This document shows, one piece after another, positions 56,442 through 64,000 of a stretch of 64,000 nt of DNA. Location of the stretch: NCBI GenBank assembly GCA_003003925.1, contig PVWP01000001.1:248001-312000 (forward strand). Reading direction: 5' to 3'. The notes beneath the pieces were generated by a model. It saw nothing but the letters and a program-made list of their open reading frames with translations. It was not told the origin of the DNA and made no database searches. Every line of letters begins with the position of its first letter. Within the stretch, counting starts at the first letter, position 1. The stretch comes from Aphanothece cf. minutissima CCALA 015. GTDB lineage: Bacteria > Cyanobacteriota > Cyanobacteriia > PCC-6307 > Cyanobiaceae. The position numbers and the translations under genes are program-made.

Positions 56442-56711
56442 TCACCTGGGCAAGCCCGCCGCCAACCTGAGTGCAGCTTTCTCTTGTTCAGACAAAGCAT
56501 CCCAAGGCCTGTCCTGGAGCGCACCCTCAAGCGAATAGAGGTAGTAGCAGACTGGCAGGCGCTTTCCTGGACATTGCGCAGCCATCAACTGATAGGCTTG
56601 GGCCGCTCCAACCCTTCTCAGTTCCGCTTCGCTTTTGATCCCAACCTCACCGAGTCTCAACGCAACGGTGTTCCCGATGTTCCGCAGATGGGACAGCTGA
56701 TGGGCAGCCAT
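56442..56711 (-). CDS. TfoX/Sxy C-terminal domain protein
   Basis: An 89-residue stand-alone TfoX C-terminal domain: LRNIGNTVALRLGEVGIKSE, AELRRVGAAQAYQLMAAQ and CYYLYSLEGALQDRPWDALS. It is a helix-hairpin-helix-like fold that, in TfoX/Sxy, lies behind the N-terminal regulatory domain of competence. The N-terminal TfoX domain is missing, as in many stand-alone homologues. ATG 56711 is preferred because it begins the conserved block; a longer in-frame start at 56789 exists. Confidence 0.85.
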   Translation of the reverse strand: MAAHQLSHLRNIGNTVALRLGEVGIKSEAELRRVGAAQAYQLMAAQCPGKRLPVCYYLYSLEGALQDRPWDALSEQEKAALRLAAGLPR

Positions 56712-56885
56712 GGAACTCTTCTCCCTGACAACAGGACGTTCGCTAAGGAGCCATGCACGCTGGAGCATCGGAGAGCGCACAAAGCTCATCGCCGATCGCC
56801 AAGAAAGACGATGAAAGAATAGCGACCTTGCCGATGCTCATGGATCGCTTGATCCACCGGAATCAACAGGCTGATCGATCGGTGC

Positions 56886-57086
56886 CTACCGGGTCACTGG
56901 CTCATCATCCACAAGGGACAGGAGGGACGCCCCAAGGACGATGTTGGCAGCCCCGATCAGGCTGTCGTCCTGGTCGTCTCCGGCAAAGGCAAGGTGAACC
57001 CCGCCCGCGACCATGAAAACGGCGAGGATGTTGATGCTCCACTTGGAGAATCGCCTCATGAACAGTCCAACTTGCCACGGATTCAT
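56886..57086 (-). CDS. small one- to two-span membrane protein
   Basis: About 66 residues from ATG 57086 (ATG 57059 is also possible). Hydrophobic stretches are WSINILAVFMVAGGVHLAFA and SLIGAANIVLGASLLSLVDD, separated by GDDQDD. No family was recognised. Lower GC than the core genes. It has no operon partners, and the region on its 5' side (57087-57564) contains no gene I can support. Confidence 0.5.
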   Translation of the reverse strand: MNPWQVGLFMRRFSKWSINILAVFMVAGGVHLAFAGDDQDDSLIGAANIVLGASLLSLVDDEPVTR

Positions 57087-57564
57087 GTCTCGACCACTCA
57101 AAGAGATGAAGGAGGTACTAAGGAGTCACTTGAGGCCGAAAGAGTTCAGGTGTCGGGCTGGCTCATGCGATCAGGGACACGATGGTGCAGTGACTTTACC
57201 TCTTTTCCTGCTTCAAGTGTGGCGCGCAGCTGACGCTCAGAATGAACGACACCAGCTCGAAACCCGATGCTGCGGGCGGAACGACGGAAGCAGCGCTAAG
57301 CAGCTCCTGGAGTCCGAACGCCCCAAATCAGCGGAGACAGACGAACGTCAACCCAGAACTCGTACCTTTTGCCGTTTGCTGCATTTGCATTGTTCGGCGG
57401 CAATCGCGTTCATCCAACTTCCATCTCAATCTCAATCACAAGCAGGCGTTGCTGATCGGACTTAGGAATGTCTCAGGGGCGATACGCGAACAGCCCTGAA
57501 GCAAGAATGCCCATCTGCAAATCATATCTACATTCAGTAGCGCCCATAAGGATGCAGGCTTTGC
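57087..57564. other. 478-base region without a supported gene
   Basis: Several short overlapping frames run through this stretch on the + strand (for example 57242-57499), but none shows protein-like order and the codon use is mixed. It lies between the membrane peptide gene and the AraC gene stop, at a GC drop that continues into the AraC/SDR pair. No RNA gene or repeat was recognised. Confidence 0.4.
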
Positions 57565-58515
57565 TCAGGCTGTCCGTAGATGTTCAATATCTTGAATCGG
57601 CGGCGCACCGAACATCCGAGCATACTCGCGACTGAATTGCGACGGACTCTCATACCCCACCTGATAGGCAGCATTGGACGCATTAGCGTTTTCAGCAAGC
57701 ATCAGACGGCGCGCCTCGAGGAGTCTCAATTGTTTTTGATATTGCAGCGGACTCATGGATGTCACGGCTTTAAAGTGATGATGAAGCGAGGAAGCAGACA
57801 TCCCGGCTTGCCTTGCTAAGTTCTCAATCCGCAATGGCTGTGTGAAATCATCCTTGAGCTGTTTTATCACCTCAGCGATTCGCTGCATATGGCTACCCGA
57901 TGTGGCAATTTGGCGAACCGCTGCGCCTTGGTCACTCGTTAAAAGGCGGTAATAGAGTTCGCGAATGATTAGCGGTGCCAGGATGGGAATATCCTGTGGT
58001 GTATCCAAAAGCTTCGTCAGCCTGAGGGCACCATCGAGCAACGGCATATCAGTAGTGCTGACAAACAAGCCCCTCACAGCATTTTCTTGTTGACGCTGAA
58101 TCGCACTGGCTTGAATCATCAGATCGCAGAGGTGATAGGGATTTAACGTCAGCTTAAATCCCAGATAAGGCTTGTCAGACGTCGCCTCTACAACAAATGC
58201 GGTCAGCGGCAGATCAACTGAGACAACCAGGTATTGCGCCGCACCATACCGATAGATCTCGTCATTCAGCAACAGCTCCTTTTTGCCTTGAACCAAAATT
58301 GCAAAGATCGGGTCACAAACTCCGCGTAGTGCAGTGGAAACTGAAGATTCTCGCTGAAATTCCAATGGAGCGATCGCGGTTTGATGACACCCATTCCCCT
58401 TGCCATCGGTGTGACGAGTGATCAGGTCTGCCAATTCCTGGCACTGCTTTGTGATCTCAGCTTGATGGCTGACTGAGCAAATGGTTTCAGGTGTCATGGG
58501 AGTGTACCGACTCAT
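57565..58515 (-). CDS. AraC-family transcriptional regulator (AraC-N type)
   Basis: A 316-residue regulator from ATG 58515. The N-terminal AraC-N cupin-like domain (VCDPIFAILVQGKKELLLND, LVVSVDLPLTAFVVEATSDK, PYLGFKLTLNP) is followed by two HTH motifs: LRIENLARQAGMSASSLHHH with FKAVTSMSPLQYQKQLRLLE, and NASNAAYQVGYESPSQFSRE with YARMFGAPP. This is the AraC type often divergent from SDR or aldo-keto genes, as here (SDR at 58663). GC and codon use differ strongly from the rest of the window, suggesting transfer from another bacterium, perhaps a filamentous cyanobacterium. Confidence 0.92.
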   Translation of the reverse strand: MSRYTPMTPETICSVSHQAEITKQCQELADLITRHTDGKGNGCHQTAIAPLEFQRESSVSTALRGVCDPIFAILVQGKKELLLNDEIYRYGAAQYLVVSVDLPLTAFVVEATSDKPYLGFKLTLNPYHLCDLMIQASAIQRQQENAVRGLFVSTTDMPLLDGALRLTKLLDTPQDIPILAPLIIRELYYRLLTSDQGAAVRQIATSGSHMQRIAEVIKQLKDDFTQPLRIENLARQAGMSASSLHHHFKAVTSMSPLQYQKQLRLLEARRLMLAENANASNAAYQVGYESPSQFSREYARMFGAPPIQDIEHLRTA

Positions 58516-58662
58516 GGAATCACCTTCCACCCAGCAGTATAGACGGCCAACACAATCCCAGCTTGGAGGATTAGGCAAGAATCCGGGAGGTCTATGTATT
58601 CTGCTTTCTTGCTTTTGCTTTTACCGTGAATCTGTTCAAACCAGTCAGCCAGGAAAAGCAAC

Positions 58663-59397
58663 ATGCTGAACGTTGACAAAAAAGTTGTCGTCATTACTGG
58701 AGCCAGCAGTGGAATCGGTGAAGCGACTGCTCGATTGCTGTCTCAAAATGGCGCGAACGTTGTTCTAGGAGCGCGACGGACAGAGCGGCTCGAGAAGATT
58801 GTCGCGGACATTCGTAATCAGGGCCACACAGCAGAGTTTAAAGCAGTGGATGTCACCAATCGCGAGGACGTAAAAGCATTCATTCACTTTGCCAAAGACA
58901 GATATGGGCGAGTTGACGTGATCTTGAACAACGCTGGCGTGATGCCGCTATCACGACTGGACGCCCTGAAAGTTGAGGAATGGGACACCATGATCAATGT
59001 CAACATCCGCGGTGTCTTGAATGGCATTGCAGCGGGACTGCCGATCATGGAAGTGCAAGGCGGTGGACATTTTATCAACACGGCCTCGATCGCCGCCCAT
59101 TGGGTCGGACCTACTGCTGCAGTTTATTGCGCCACAAAATACGCCGTTTGGGCAATCTCCGATGGGCTGCGTCAGGAGTCAAAAAACATCCGTGTCACGC
59201 TGATCTCCCCTGGCGTAGTCGAAACTGAACTTGGCTCTGATATCACGGACAATGCCAGCAAGGATTTTTTACAAGAACTTCGCAAGACGGCACTCACATC
59301 AGATGCGATCGCCCGAGCTGTCTTCTATGCGATTGCTCAACCAGCGGATGTGGATGTCAATGAAATCATTGTTCGCCCGACCGCCAGCGCATTCTAA
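58663..59397 (+). CDS. NADP-dependent SDR oxidoreductase (YdfG-like)
   Basis: A 244-residue classical SDR. VVVITGASSGIGEATARLLS is the cofactor motif, LNNAGVMP is the NNAG motif, and INTASIAAHWVGPTAAVYCA with TKYAVWAISDGLRQE gives the Ser/Tyr/Lys active site. It resembles 3-hydroxy acid/serine dehydrogenase-like YdfG proteins. It is divergent from the AraC gene, which likely controls it. GC near 50%, well below the window average. A truncated NmrA-like gene follows, so the set is a partial acquired island. Confidence 0.92.
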   Translation: MLNVDKKVVVITGASSGIGEATARLLSQNGANVVLGARRTERLEKIVADIRNQGHTAEFKAVDVTNREDVKAFIHFAKDRYGRVDVILNNAGVMPLSRLDALKVEEWDTMINVNIRGVLNGIAAGLPIMEVQGGGHFINTASIAAHWVGPTAAVYCATKYAVWAISDGLRQESKNIRVTLISPGVVETELGSDITDNASKDFLQELRKTALTSDAIARAVFYAIAQPADVDVNEIIVRPTASAF

Positions 59398-59461
59398 AGC
59401 ATTGCCCATGCATCCCCATGGAAAGGCACAGGCCAACGTTCAGACAAAAGGACAATCAAAA

Positions 59462-59758
59462 ATGGTGAGCTCTGTGGGGTCATCAGGTGCGACAGGACAG
59501 ACCGGTGCAGCGGCGGCAAATGCCTTGGTGGGACAGCCAACGGTGCGGGTAGCGGTGCGGAATGAAAGCAAAGGTGCCGTCTGGGAAGCGCAAGGGGCTG
59601 GGGTTGCAATGGTCGAAGATGATGCCGAAGGGGATGCCTTTGGTCGTGCTGTTGAAGGGGTGTCGGGGGCGTCTGTTCTGAATCCGCCCGACGACCCCTC
59701 AGAAGATTCTTTCGCACGGGCTGAGCAGGTGATTGCAGCGGTTGTTGAAGCAGGATGA
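59462..59758 (+). pseudogene. truncated NmrA-like NAD(P)-binding protein
   Basis: Ninety-eight residues survive from ATG 59462. SSVGSSGATGQTGAAAANAL is a degenerate GATGxTG nucleotide motif, then VAVRNESKGAVWEAQGAGVA and VSGASVLNPPDDPSEDSFAR follow the NmrA/SDR-a order. The family normally has about 290 residues; here it stops at TGA 59758 about a third of the way through, and the rest is not found downstream. GC is higher than in the AraC/SDR pair, so the junction with core DNA may lie here. Confidence 0.6.
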
Positions 59759-59930
59759 CGAACTTGTGCTTCGCCGGGTTCCGTAAACAACGGGTGGAAG
59801 CTGCCGCTGTCCGAAAACCACCGATCCCCTCTGCTGCAGGCAGTGCCCCGGACCCATCACGTCTCCCGGCCCCCGATGCAATGCATCGGGATCAATCATC
59901 GTGGTCGTCCCATCACTGCACCCCAAGGGG

Positions 59931-60833
59931 TTAGAGGCCAGAGACTGCCGAAAGGCGCGCCAGCGTCTTCTCCAGCTCCACCCGCCACTCCCCCGGGGCG
60001 AAGTGATGCCAGCGGCCGTGGCCGGGCAGCAGCCAGCGCACGTCCAGTTCGAGCAGCCGCTCCACCGAACGCACCTGCTCCTGCCAGTCCCACCAGCAGT
60101 AGCGGCGGGAGGCCACCACCCCGGGGGGATCCACACCCCACCAGAGGTGGTCGCCGCTGAACAGCACCTGGTCGGCGAACAGCACCGCCACCGAGCCGGC
60201 CGTGTGGCCCGGCACCGGCAGCACCAGCAGGTCGTCATCGAGCGCGATGGCTTCGGTTCCCGCGAAGCGGTGCTCCGCCTCCGGGGCGGCGTCGGCGTCG
60301 GCGGCATGGATCCAGCGCTCGGCGCCGAAGTGCCGGGCCCAGGCGCCGTGGTCGGCCACGTCGTCGCGGTGGCTGAGCAGGATCCGGCCCACGCCCCCCA
60401 GGGCCCCGATGCGGCGGGCCAGGGCGCCGCTCCAGCGCGGGGAATCGATCAGCACGTTGTCGGGCCGGCCCTCGGCGTGGCGCCGGGTGATCAGCCAGCT
60501 GCTGGCCCCGAAGCTCTTGCGCGACGCCCAGCCGCCGTAGTGCACCTGCCCCGCCGGCAGGCTGCACACCAGCGACGGGAAGCCATCGGCCGGGGTCCGG
60601 GCCAGCAGCTCCCTGCTGGTGCCGATCGCCGCCACCGGGCAGGCCTGCAGTGCCAGCAGCGCCGCGCGGGTATCGCCCTCGCCCTGCGGCTGGGCCCAGA
60701 CGTGGGACGTGCGGCCGGTGGGGGCGAAGTGGGCCGGATCGAACTGCCAGCAGGTGCCGCAGTCGATGCAGGTCCGATCCACATAGAACGGCCCGGGGGC
60801 GTTGGCGGCCAGGCGCTGCTGGGGACGGGCCAT
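59931..60833 (-). CDS. ferredoxin-MBL-fold metallo-hydrolase
   Basis: A 300-residue protein joining a 4Fe-4S ferredoxin-like domain (Cys22, Cys25, Cys28 in CIDCGTC and Cys65 in LQACPVAA) to a metallo-beta-lactamase fold. The usual HxHxDH is replaced by SHRDDVADHG (155-162), followed by LPVPGHTAGSVAVLF and WLLPGHGRWHHF, as in plant/cyanobacterial MBL proteins of the same design. Metal ligands are therefore partly conserved. It may be a redox-linked hydrolase or oxygen reductase, but the function is unknown. It is divergent from the lipid-kinase fusion gene, 35 bases away. Confidence 0.88.
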   Translation of the reverse strand: MARPQQRLAANAPGPFYVDRTCIDCGTCWQFDPAHFAPTGRTSHVWAQPQGEGDTRAALLALQACPVAAIGTSRELLARTPADGFPSLVCSLPAGQVHYGGWASRKSFGASSWLITRRHAEGRPDNVLIDSPRWSGALARRIGALGGVGRILLSHRDDVADHGAWARHFGAERWIHAADADAAPEAEHRFAGTEAIALDDDLLVLPVPGHTAGSVAVLFADQVLFSGDHLWWGVDPPGVVASRRYCWWDWQEQVRSVERLLELDVRWLLPGHGRWHHFAPGEWRVELEKTLARLSAVSGL

Positions 60834-60868
60834 GGGAAGGTGGCGGCGACGCCCCTAGCCTGATCCCC

Positions 60869-62173
60869 ATGGCCCATGCCCTGGCCCTGCTGGCAAGTGC
60901 GTCGCGCCGCGAGGCGCTGCTCGACTGGCTCGACCGGCAGTCGCTGGCGCTGGCCGGCTTCCCCCTGCTGGTCAGCGGCGAACTGGCGGCCGCACTCAGC
61001 AGCGACCCGCGCACCGCCCAGCTGCAGGTCACGGCCCTGGCGGCCCTCGCCGACGGGGGGGACATCCAGGTGGCCGCCGAGGTGCTGGCCGGTGCGGTGG
61101 ACCTGGTGGTGGCCTTCCTCGATCCGACGGCGCCGGCGGGCACGCCGCCCGACGCCGGGCTGCTGATCCGCGCCTGTGATCTGGCCGCCGTCCCCCTGGC
61201 CCTCAATGCCGCCACCGCCGAGCTGGCCCTGCGGGGTCTGTCCCACGGCCGTTCGGCCTACCTGCTGTTCAATCCGGTCGCCGGCCAGGGGGATGCCAAC
61301 GCCGATCTGGCCCTGATCCGCTCGATCCTCGAACCCCAGCTCCGGGTCACCGTGCTGCTCACCCGGGCCGGCATCGACCCGGCCGACCAGTGCCGCGAAC
61401 TGGTGGAACTGCTCCAGGCCCGGCCGGCCGACGAGGCGGGCAACGCCATGATCGTGGCCTGCGGCGGCGACGGCACCGTCTCGGCCGTGGCGGGGGCGGT
61501 GGCGGGCACCGGCATTCCCCTTGGCGTCCTTCCCCGCGGCACCGCCAACGCCTTCGCCTCGGCGCTGTTCATTCCCACCGACCTGGTGGCCGCCTGCGAG
61601 ACGATCCTGGCCGGCCACACCCACGTGGTGGACGCCGCCCGCTGCAACGACGTGCCGATGACCCTGCTGGCCGGGGTCGGCTTCGAGGCCGGAATGGTGG
61701 ATCGCGCCACCCGGGAGCTCAAGACGATGCTGGGCCCGCTCGCCTACGTGCTCGCCGGCGCCCAGCAGCTGGCGTCCCAGCAGCCCTTCCAGGCCCGCGT
61801 CGAGATCGACGGCACCGTCACCGAGGTCCAGGCCGCCGCCATCACCGTGGCCAACGTGGCCCCCGCCACCTCCGTGCTGGCCCAGGGCTTCGGGCGGGTG
61901 ATCCCCGACGACGGTCTGCTGGAGGTCACGATCGCCTCGCCCGCCACCCGGCTGCAGGGGCTCAACGCCCTCGCCTCCCTGCTCACCTCCGCCGTGGTGC
62001 AGTCGCCCGCCAACCACCCCGACCTCCTGTGCCTGCGGGCCCGCCGCATCACGATCACCACCGACCCGCCCCAGCGGCTGGTGATCGACGGCGAGATGGT
62101 CGAGGCCGACCCGGTCACCTTCACCTGCCTGCCCGGCGCCCTGACGGTGTTCGCGCCGCTGCCGCCACCGTGA
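60869..62173 (+). CDS. methylglyoxal synthase-like domain fused to a diacylglycerol/lipid kinase
   Basis: A 434-residue fusion. Residues about 1-125 follow the methylglyoxal synthase fold (HALALLASASRREALLDWLD, GDIQVAAEVLAGAVDLVVAF, DAGLLIRACDLAAVPLALNA), but the GGDQQIGA phosphate-binding/catalytic loop is changed to GGDIQVAAE and the catalytic Asp/His set is not clearly kept. Residues about 130-434 form a YegS/DgkB-type kinase with SAYLLFNPVAGQGDANADLA, ACGGDGTVSAVAGAV and VLPRGTANAFASAL. The kinase looks complete. The N-terminal domain may regulate it by sensing a triose phosphate or be inactive. Confidence 0.85.
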   Translation: MAHALALLASASRREALLDWLDRQSLALAGFPLLVSGELAAALSSDPRTAQLQVTALAALADGGDIQVAAEVLAGAVDLVVAFLDPTAPAGTPPDAGLLIRACDLAAVPLALNAATAELALRGLSHGRSAYLLFNPVAGQGDANADLALIRSILEPQLRVTVLLTRAGIDPADQCRELVELLQARPADEAGNAMIVACGGDGTVSAVAGAVAGTGIPLGVLPRGTANAFASALFIPTDLVAACETILAGHTHVVDAARCNDVPMTLLAGVGFEAGMVDRATRELKTMLGPLAYVLAGAQQLASQQPFQARVEIDGTVTEVQAAAITVANVAPATSVLAQGFGRVIPDDGLLEVTIASPATRLQGLNALASLLTSAVVQSPANHPDLLCLRARRITITTDPPQRLVIDGEMVEADPVTFTCLPGALTVFAPLPPP

Positions 62174-62183
62174 ACGGACGTCC

Positions 62184-63722
62184 ATGAACCTGGCCACCGA
62201 GGCGGGCGTCGCCACCAAGATCCGCCGCATGGCCGACCGGGTGCGCTGGGGCCATCCCGCCTTCGCCCGCCATGGCATCGACCCCTGCCGCCTGGCGATC
62301 GCGGGCGATCCGGACACCCCCGAGGCCTTCTCCTTCCTCGTGCTCGGCGACAGCGGCACCGGGCTGCATCGCCGCGCCACCCCCCAGCGGCGCGTGGCGG
62401 AGCAACTGCTCGCCCATGGCGCCGATGCCCGCTTCCTGCTCCACACCGGCGACGTCGTCTACCCGGTGGGCTCCAGCGAGCAGTACCCCGACAACTTCAT
62501 CCGTCCCTACCGGGAGTGGATCGTCGGCGGCGAGGACTGGCGGCGGCTGCGCTACGACCAGCTCGTCTTCCGGGTGCCGTTCCTGCCGGTGCTCGGCAAC
62601 CACGACTACTACGACCTGCCCTTGCCGCTCGGGGTGCTGGCTGGCCTCACGGCACCGCCGCGCCGGCTGCTGCGCCGCTGGATCCAGCTGGATGTGGGCT
62701 GGCACGGCTCCTACGTGGGCCAGGCCTGGGCCCGCGCCTTCCTCGATGGGCTGGCGGCCGTGCCCGAGGCCGGGCTGGAGGAGCACCTGGCCCGCACCCG
62801 TACCGCCACGGTGGACGGGGCCCGCTGCCTGCTCTACCGCCCCGGCGCCTTCACCCGCCTGCCCCATCGGCACTACACCTTCCGCTGGGCCGGCCTCGAT
62901 GTGTTCGCCCTCGACTCCAACACCTTCAACCAGCCCCTGCCCGCCGGCGACGACGGCGGGGAGCTGCGCCGGCGGCGCCAGCAGCTCGACGCCGAGCGCG
63001 CCGCCCTGGTGCTCTCCCTTGGTCCCCTCGACGGCGACGAGGACGCCCGCGACGACCGGGCCGCCAAGGCCGAGCAGCTCGACGAGCAGATCCGGGACAT
63101 CGACAAGCAGCTCGAGAGCGGACCGCCGGCGGTCGACCAGGAGCAGCTCGACTGGTTCGCCGACGCCCTGATCGCCTCCTGGCGCAACCCGAAGGTGCGA
63201 GGCCGGCTACTGGTGCTGCACCATCCCCCCGTCGTCACCGAAGTCAGCAAGTGGGACCAGGGCCAGACCCTGGCGGTGCGCGCCCGGCTGCGCGGCGTGC
63301 TGGATCGCGTCGCCGCCGCCCTCGGCGACCGGCCGGCCGGCCGCCCCCTGATCGATCTGGCCTTCAGCGGCCATGCCCACTGCCTGGAGCTGCTCCACAC
63401 CGGAGACACCGGCCACGGCGACGCCCACATCCCCTGGCTGATCTGCGGCGGCAGCGGCTACAGCCTGCGCCGCCAGCGGCCGGAGGGGCCCGAGCTGCTG
63501 GAGGGTCCGGCGGGCAGCGAGCGGGTCGTGGCCCGCTCCCGCCTGTTCCTCGGCCGCAGCGGCCGGGGCTCCTCCCTGCGTCGCTCCTACTCGGCCCTGC
63601 GGGTCGACGTGGCGGCCGGCAGCCCCCTGACGCTCACGCTCACGCCGCTGGTGGCGGAGAAGGCCGAGGGCCGCTGGCGTCACGGCACCCTCGATCCGAT
63701 CCCGCTGCCAGCGACGGGCTGA
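62184..63722 (+). CDS. calcineurin-type metallophosphoesterase
   Basis: A 512-residue metallophosphoesterase. Metal-ligand motifs are LVLGDSGTG, LHTGDVVYP, PVLGNHDYYD, LVLHHPPVV and FSGHAHCLEL in order. Long insertions between the GNHD and HH motifs and a helical Arg/Glu-rich stretch (LRRRRQQLDAERAALV) enlarge it beyond typical members. There is no signal peptide, so it is probably cytoplasmic. It follows the lipid-kinase fusion by 10 bases and is likely in the same operon. The phosphoester substrate is unknown. Confidence 0.9.
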   Translation: MNLATEAGVATKIRRMADRVRWGHPAFARHGIDPCRLAIAGDPDTPEAFSFLVLGDSGTGLHRRATPQRRVAEQLLAHGADARFLLHTGDVVYPVGSSEQYPDNFIRPYREWIVGGEDWRRLRYDQLVFRVPFLPVLGNHDYYDLPLPLGVLAGLTAPPRRLLRRWIQLDVGWHGSYVGQAWARAFLDGLAAVPEAGLEEHLARTRTATVDGARCLLYRPGAFTRLPHRHYTFRWAGLDVFALDSNTFNQPLPAGDDGGELRRRRQQLDAERAALVLSLGPLDGDEDARDDRAAKAEQLDEQIRDIDKQLESGPPAVDQEQLDWFADALIASWRNPKVRGRLLVLHHPPVVTEVSKWDQGQTLAVRARLRGVLDRVAAALGDRPAGRPLIDLAFSGHAHCLELLHTGDTGHGDAHIPWLICGGSGYSLRRQRPEGPELLEGPAGSERVVARSRLFLGRSGRGSSLRRSYSALRVDVAAGSPLTLTLTPLVAEKAEGRWRHGTLDPIPLPATG

Positions 63723-63762
63723 TCCGGCGCGGGGCCGGTGCGACGGAGGGGGGCGCAGCGGA

Positions 63763-64000
63763 TCAGCGGTGTTCGATCAGCTCATCGAGCGGGTAGCGCA
63801 CCTTGGCCAGGTCGGCGTACTTGTCGGCCTGATCGCGATACCCGGCGGCGCACACCACGGCACTGCGGTAGGGGGTCGTCTCCAGGCCCAGCAGGCGGTC
63901 GTAGTCGGGGGGCGAAAAGCCCTCGATTGGACAGGTGTCCACCTGCAGCAGGGCGGCGGCGGTCATGAAATTGCCCAGGGCGATGTACACCTGGTTGCTG
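63763..64000 (-). CDS. nitroreductase family protein, C-terminal part (partial)
   Basis: About 79 residues of a minus-strand gene that continues past the right edge. SNQVYIALGNFMTAAALLQV, DTCPIEGFSPPDYDRLLGLE and VVCAAGYRDQADKYADLAKV match the C-terminal half of NfsB/NfsA-type FMN nitroreductases, including the G(Y/F)R..D segment. The 5' part is outside the window. It should reduce nitro or quinone compounds with NAD(P)H. Confidence 0.85.
   Translation of the reverse strand, partial: SNQVYIALGNFMTAAALLQVDTCPIEGFSPPDYDRLLGLETTPYRSAVVCAAGYRDQADKYADLAKVRYPLDELIEHR

Noticed and set aside
57013..57499. Overlapping + strand frames before the AraC gene
   Set aside because: Their sequences are unordered, they overlap each other in different frames, and no ribosome site supports a start.

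Overview
The window is about 64 kb of high-GC DNA from a cyanobacterium, most likely a freshwater or coastal Cyanobium/Synechococcus-type picocyanobacterium. The evidence is a cyAbrB regulator, a DUF98-type chorismate lyase (plastoquinone head-group synthesis), several HIP1 octamers (GCGATCGC at 1946, 4725, 16427, 38324 and 49894), a ScyD/ScyE-like secreted protein with a PEP-CTERM-like tail, and DUF3721 proteins. No rRNA, tRNA, CRISPR array or intact insertion sequence was recognised. The high GC opens very long antisense frames over many genes; these were discarded.

Layout. 1-7.0 kb: housekeeping genes (chorismate lyase, DUF1269 protein, SprT-like protease, ligA) and a secreted GH10 xylanase-like enzyme. 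7.1-10.6 kb: an HlyD-like adaptor translationally coupled to a PilZ-containing cellulose synthase. 10.7-15.6 kb: a coupled type I secretion operon (parvulin isomerase, cNMP-domain ABC exporter, HlyD). 15.6-19.6 kb: methyltransferase, VTT membrane protein, a jacalin-lectin protein with a possible MACPF-like part, and a beta-hydroxyacid dehydrogenase. 19.6-24.9 kb: a lower-GC accessory stretch with a secreted 5'-nucleotidase, SRPBCC and ankyrin genes each preceded by a similar attC-like repeat, and a decayed toxin-antitoxin pair. 24.9-39 kb: valS, a PAS-GGDEF diguanylate cyclase, DUF2157/GDYXXLXY pair, acyltransferase, 2OG oxygenase, ScyD/E-like protein, methyltransferase, solute-binding protein with MscS channel, and cyAbrB. 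39-49.3 kb: a ZnuB-type permease, an EamA/ECF sigma/anti-sigma/ChrR operon, a Kir channel homologue whose selectivity filter is replaced, a sulfur-redox set (molybdo-oxidoreductase, cytochrome b, ArsR, TauE, OsmC-like, GNAT), and two DUF3721 proteins. 49.5-53.5 kb: a TetR-led operon with Fe-S/SCP2, SDR, bile-acid-symporter-family and ABM genes. 53.6-59.8 kb: a second lower-GC accessory stretch (VOC, macrodomain-like, GFA, TfoX-C, AraC/SDR, truncated NmrA). 59.9-64 kb: MBL-ferredoxin protein, methylglyoxal synthase-like/lipid kinase fusion, metallophosphatase and a partial nitroreductase.

How they may work together. The diguanylate cyclase at 28 kb has an intact GGEEF site and an RxxD inhibitory site, and the cellulose synthase has the PilZ residues needed to sense c-di-GMP, so both ends of a c-di-GMP/cellulose circuit lie in one window. 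The strongest unusual observations are the Kir homologue with SASFQ in place of TVGYG, the 14-bp tandem repeat that multiplies a TGATG stop-start junction in the TetR operon, and the attC-like repeats in front of two cassette-type genes.
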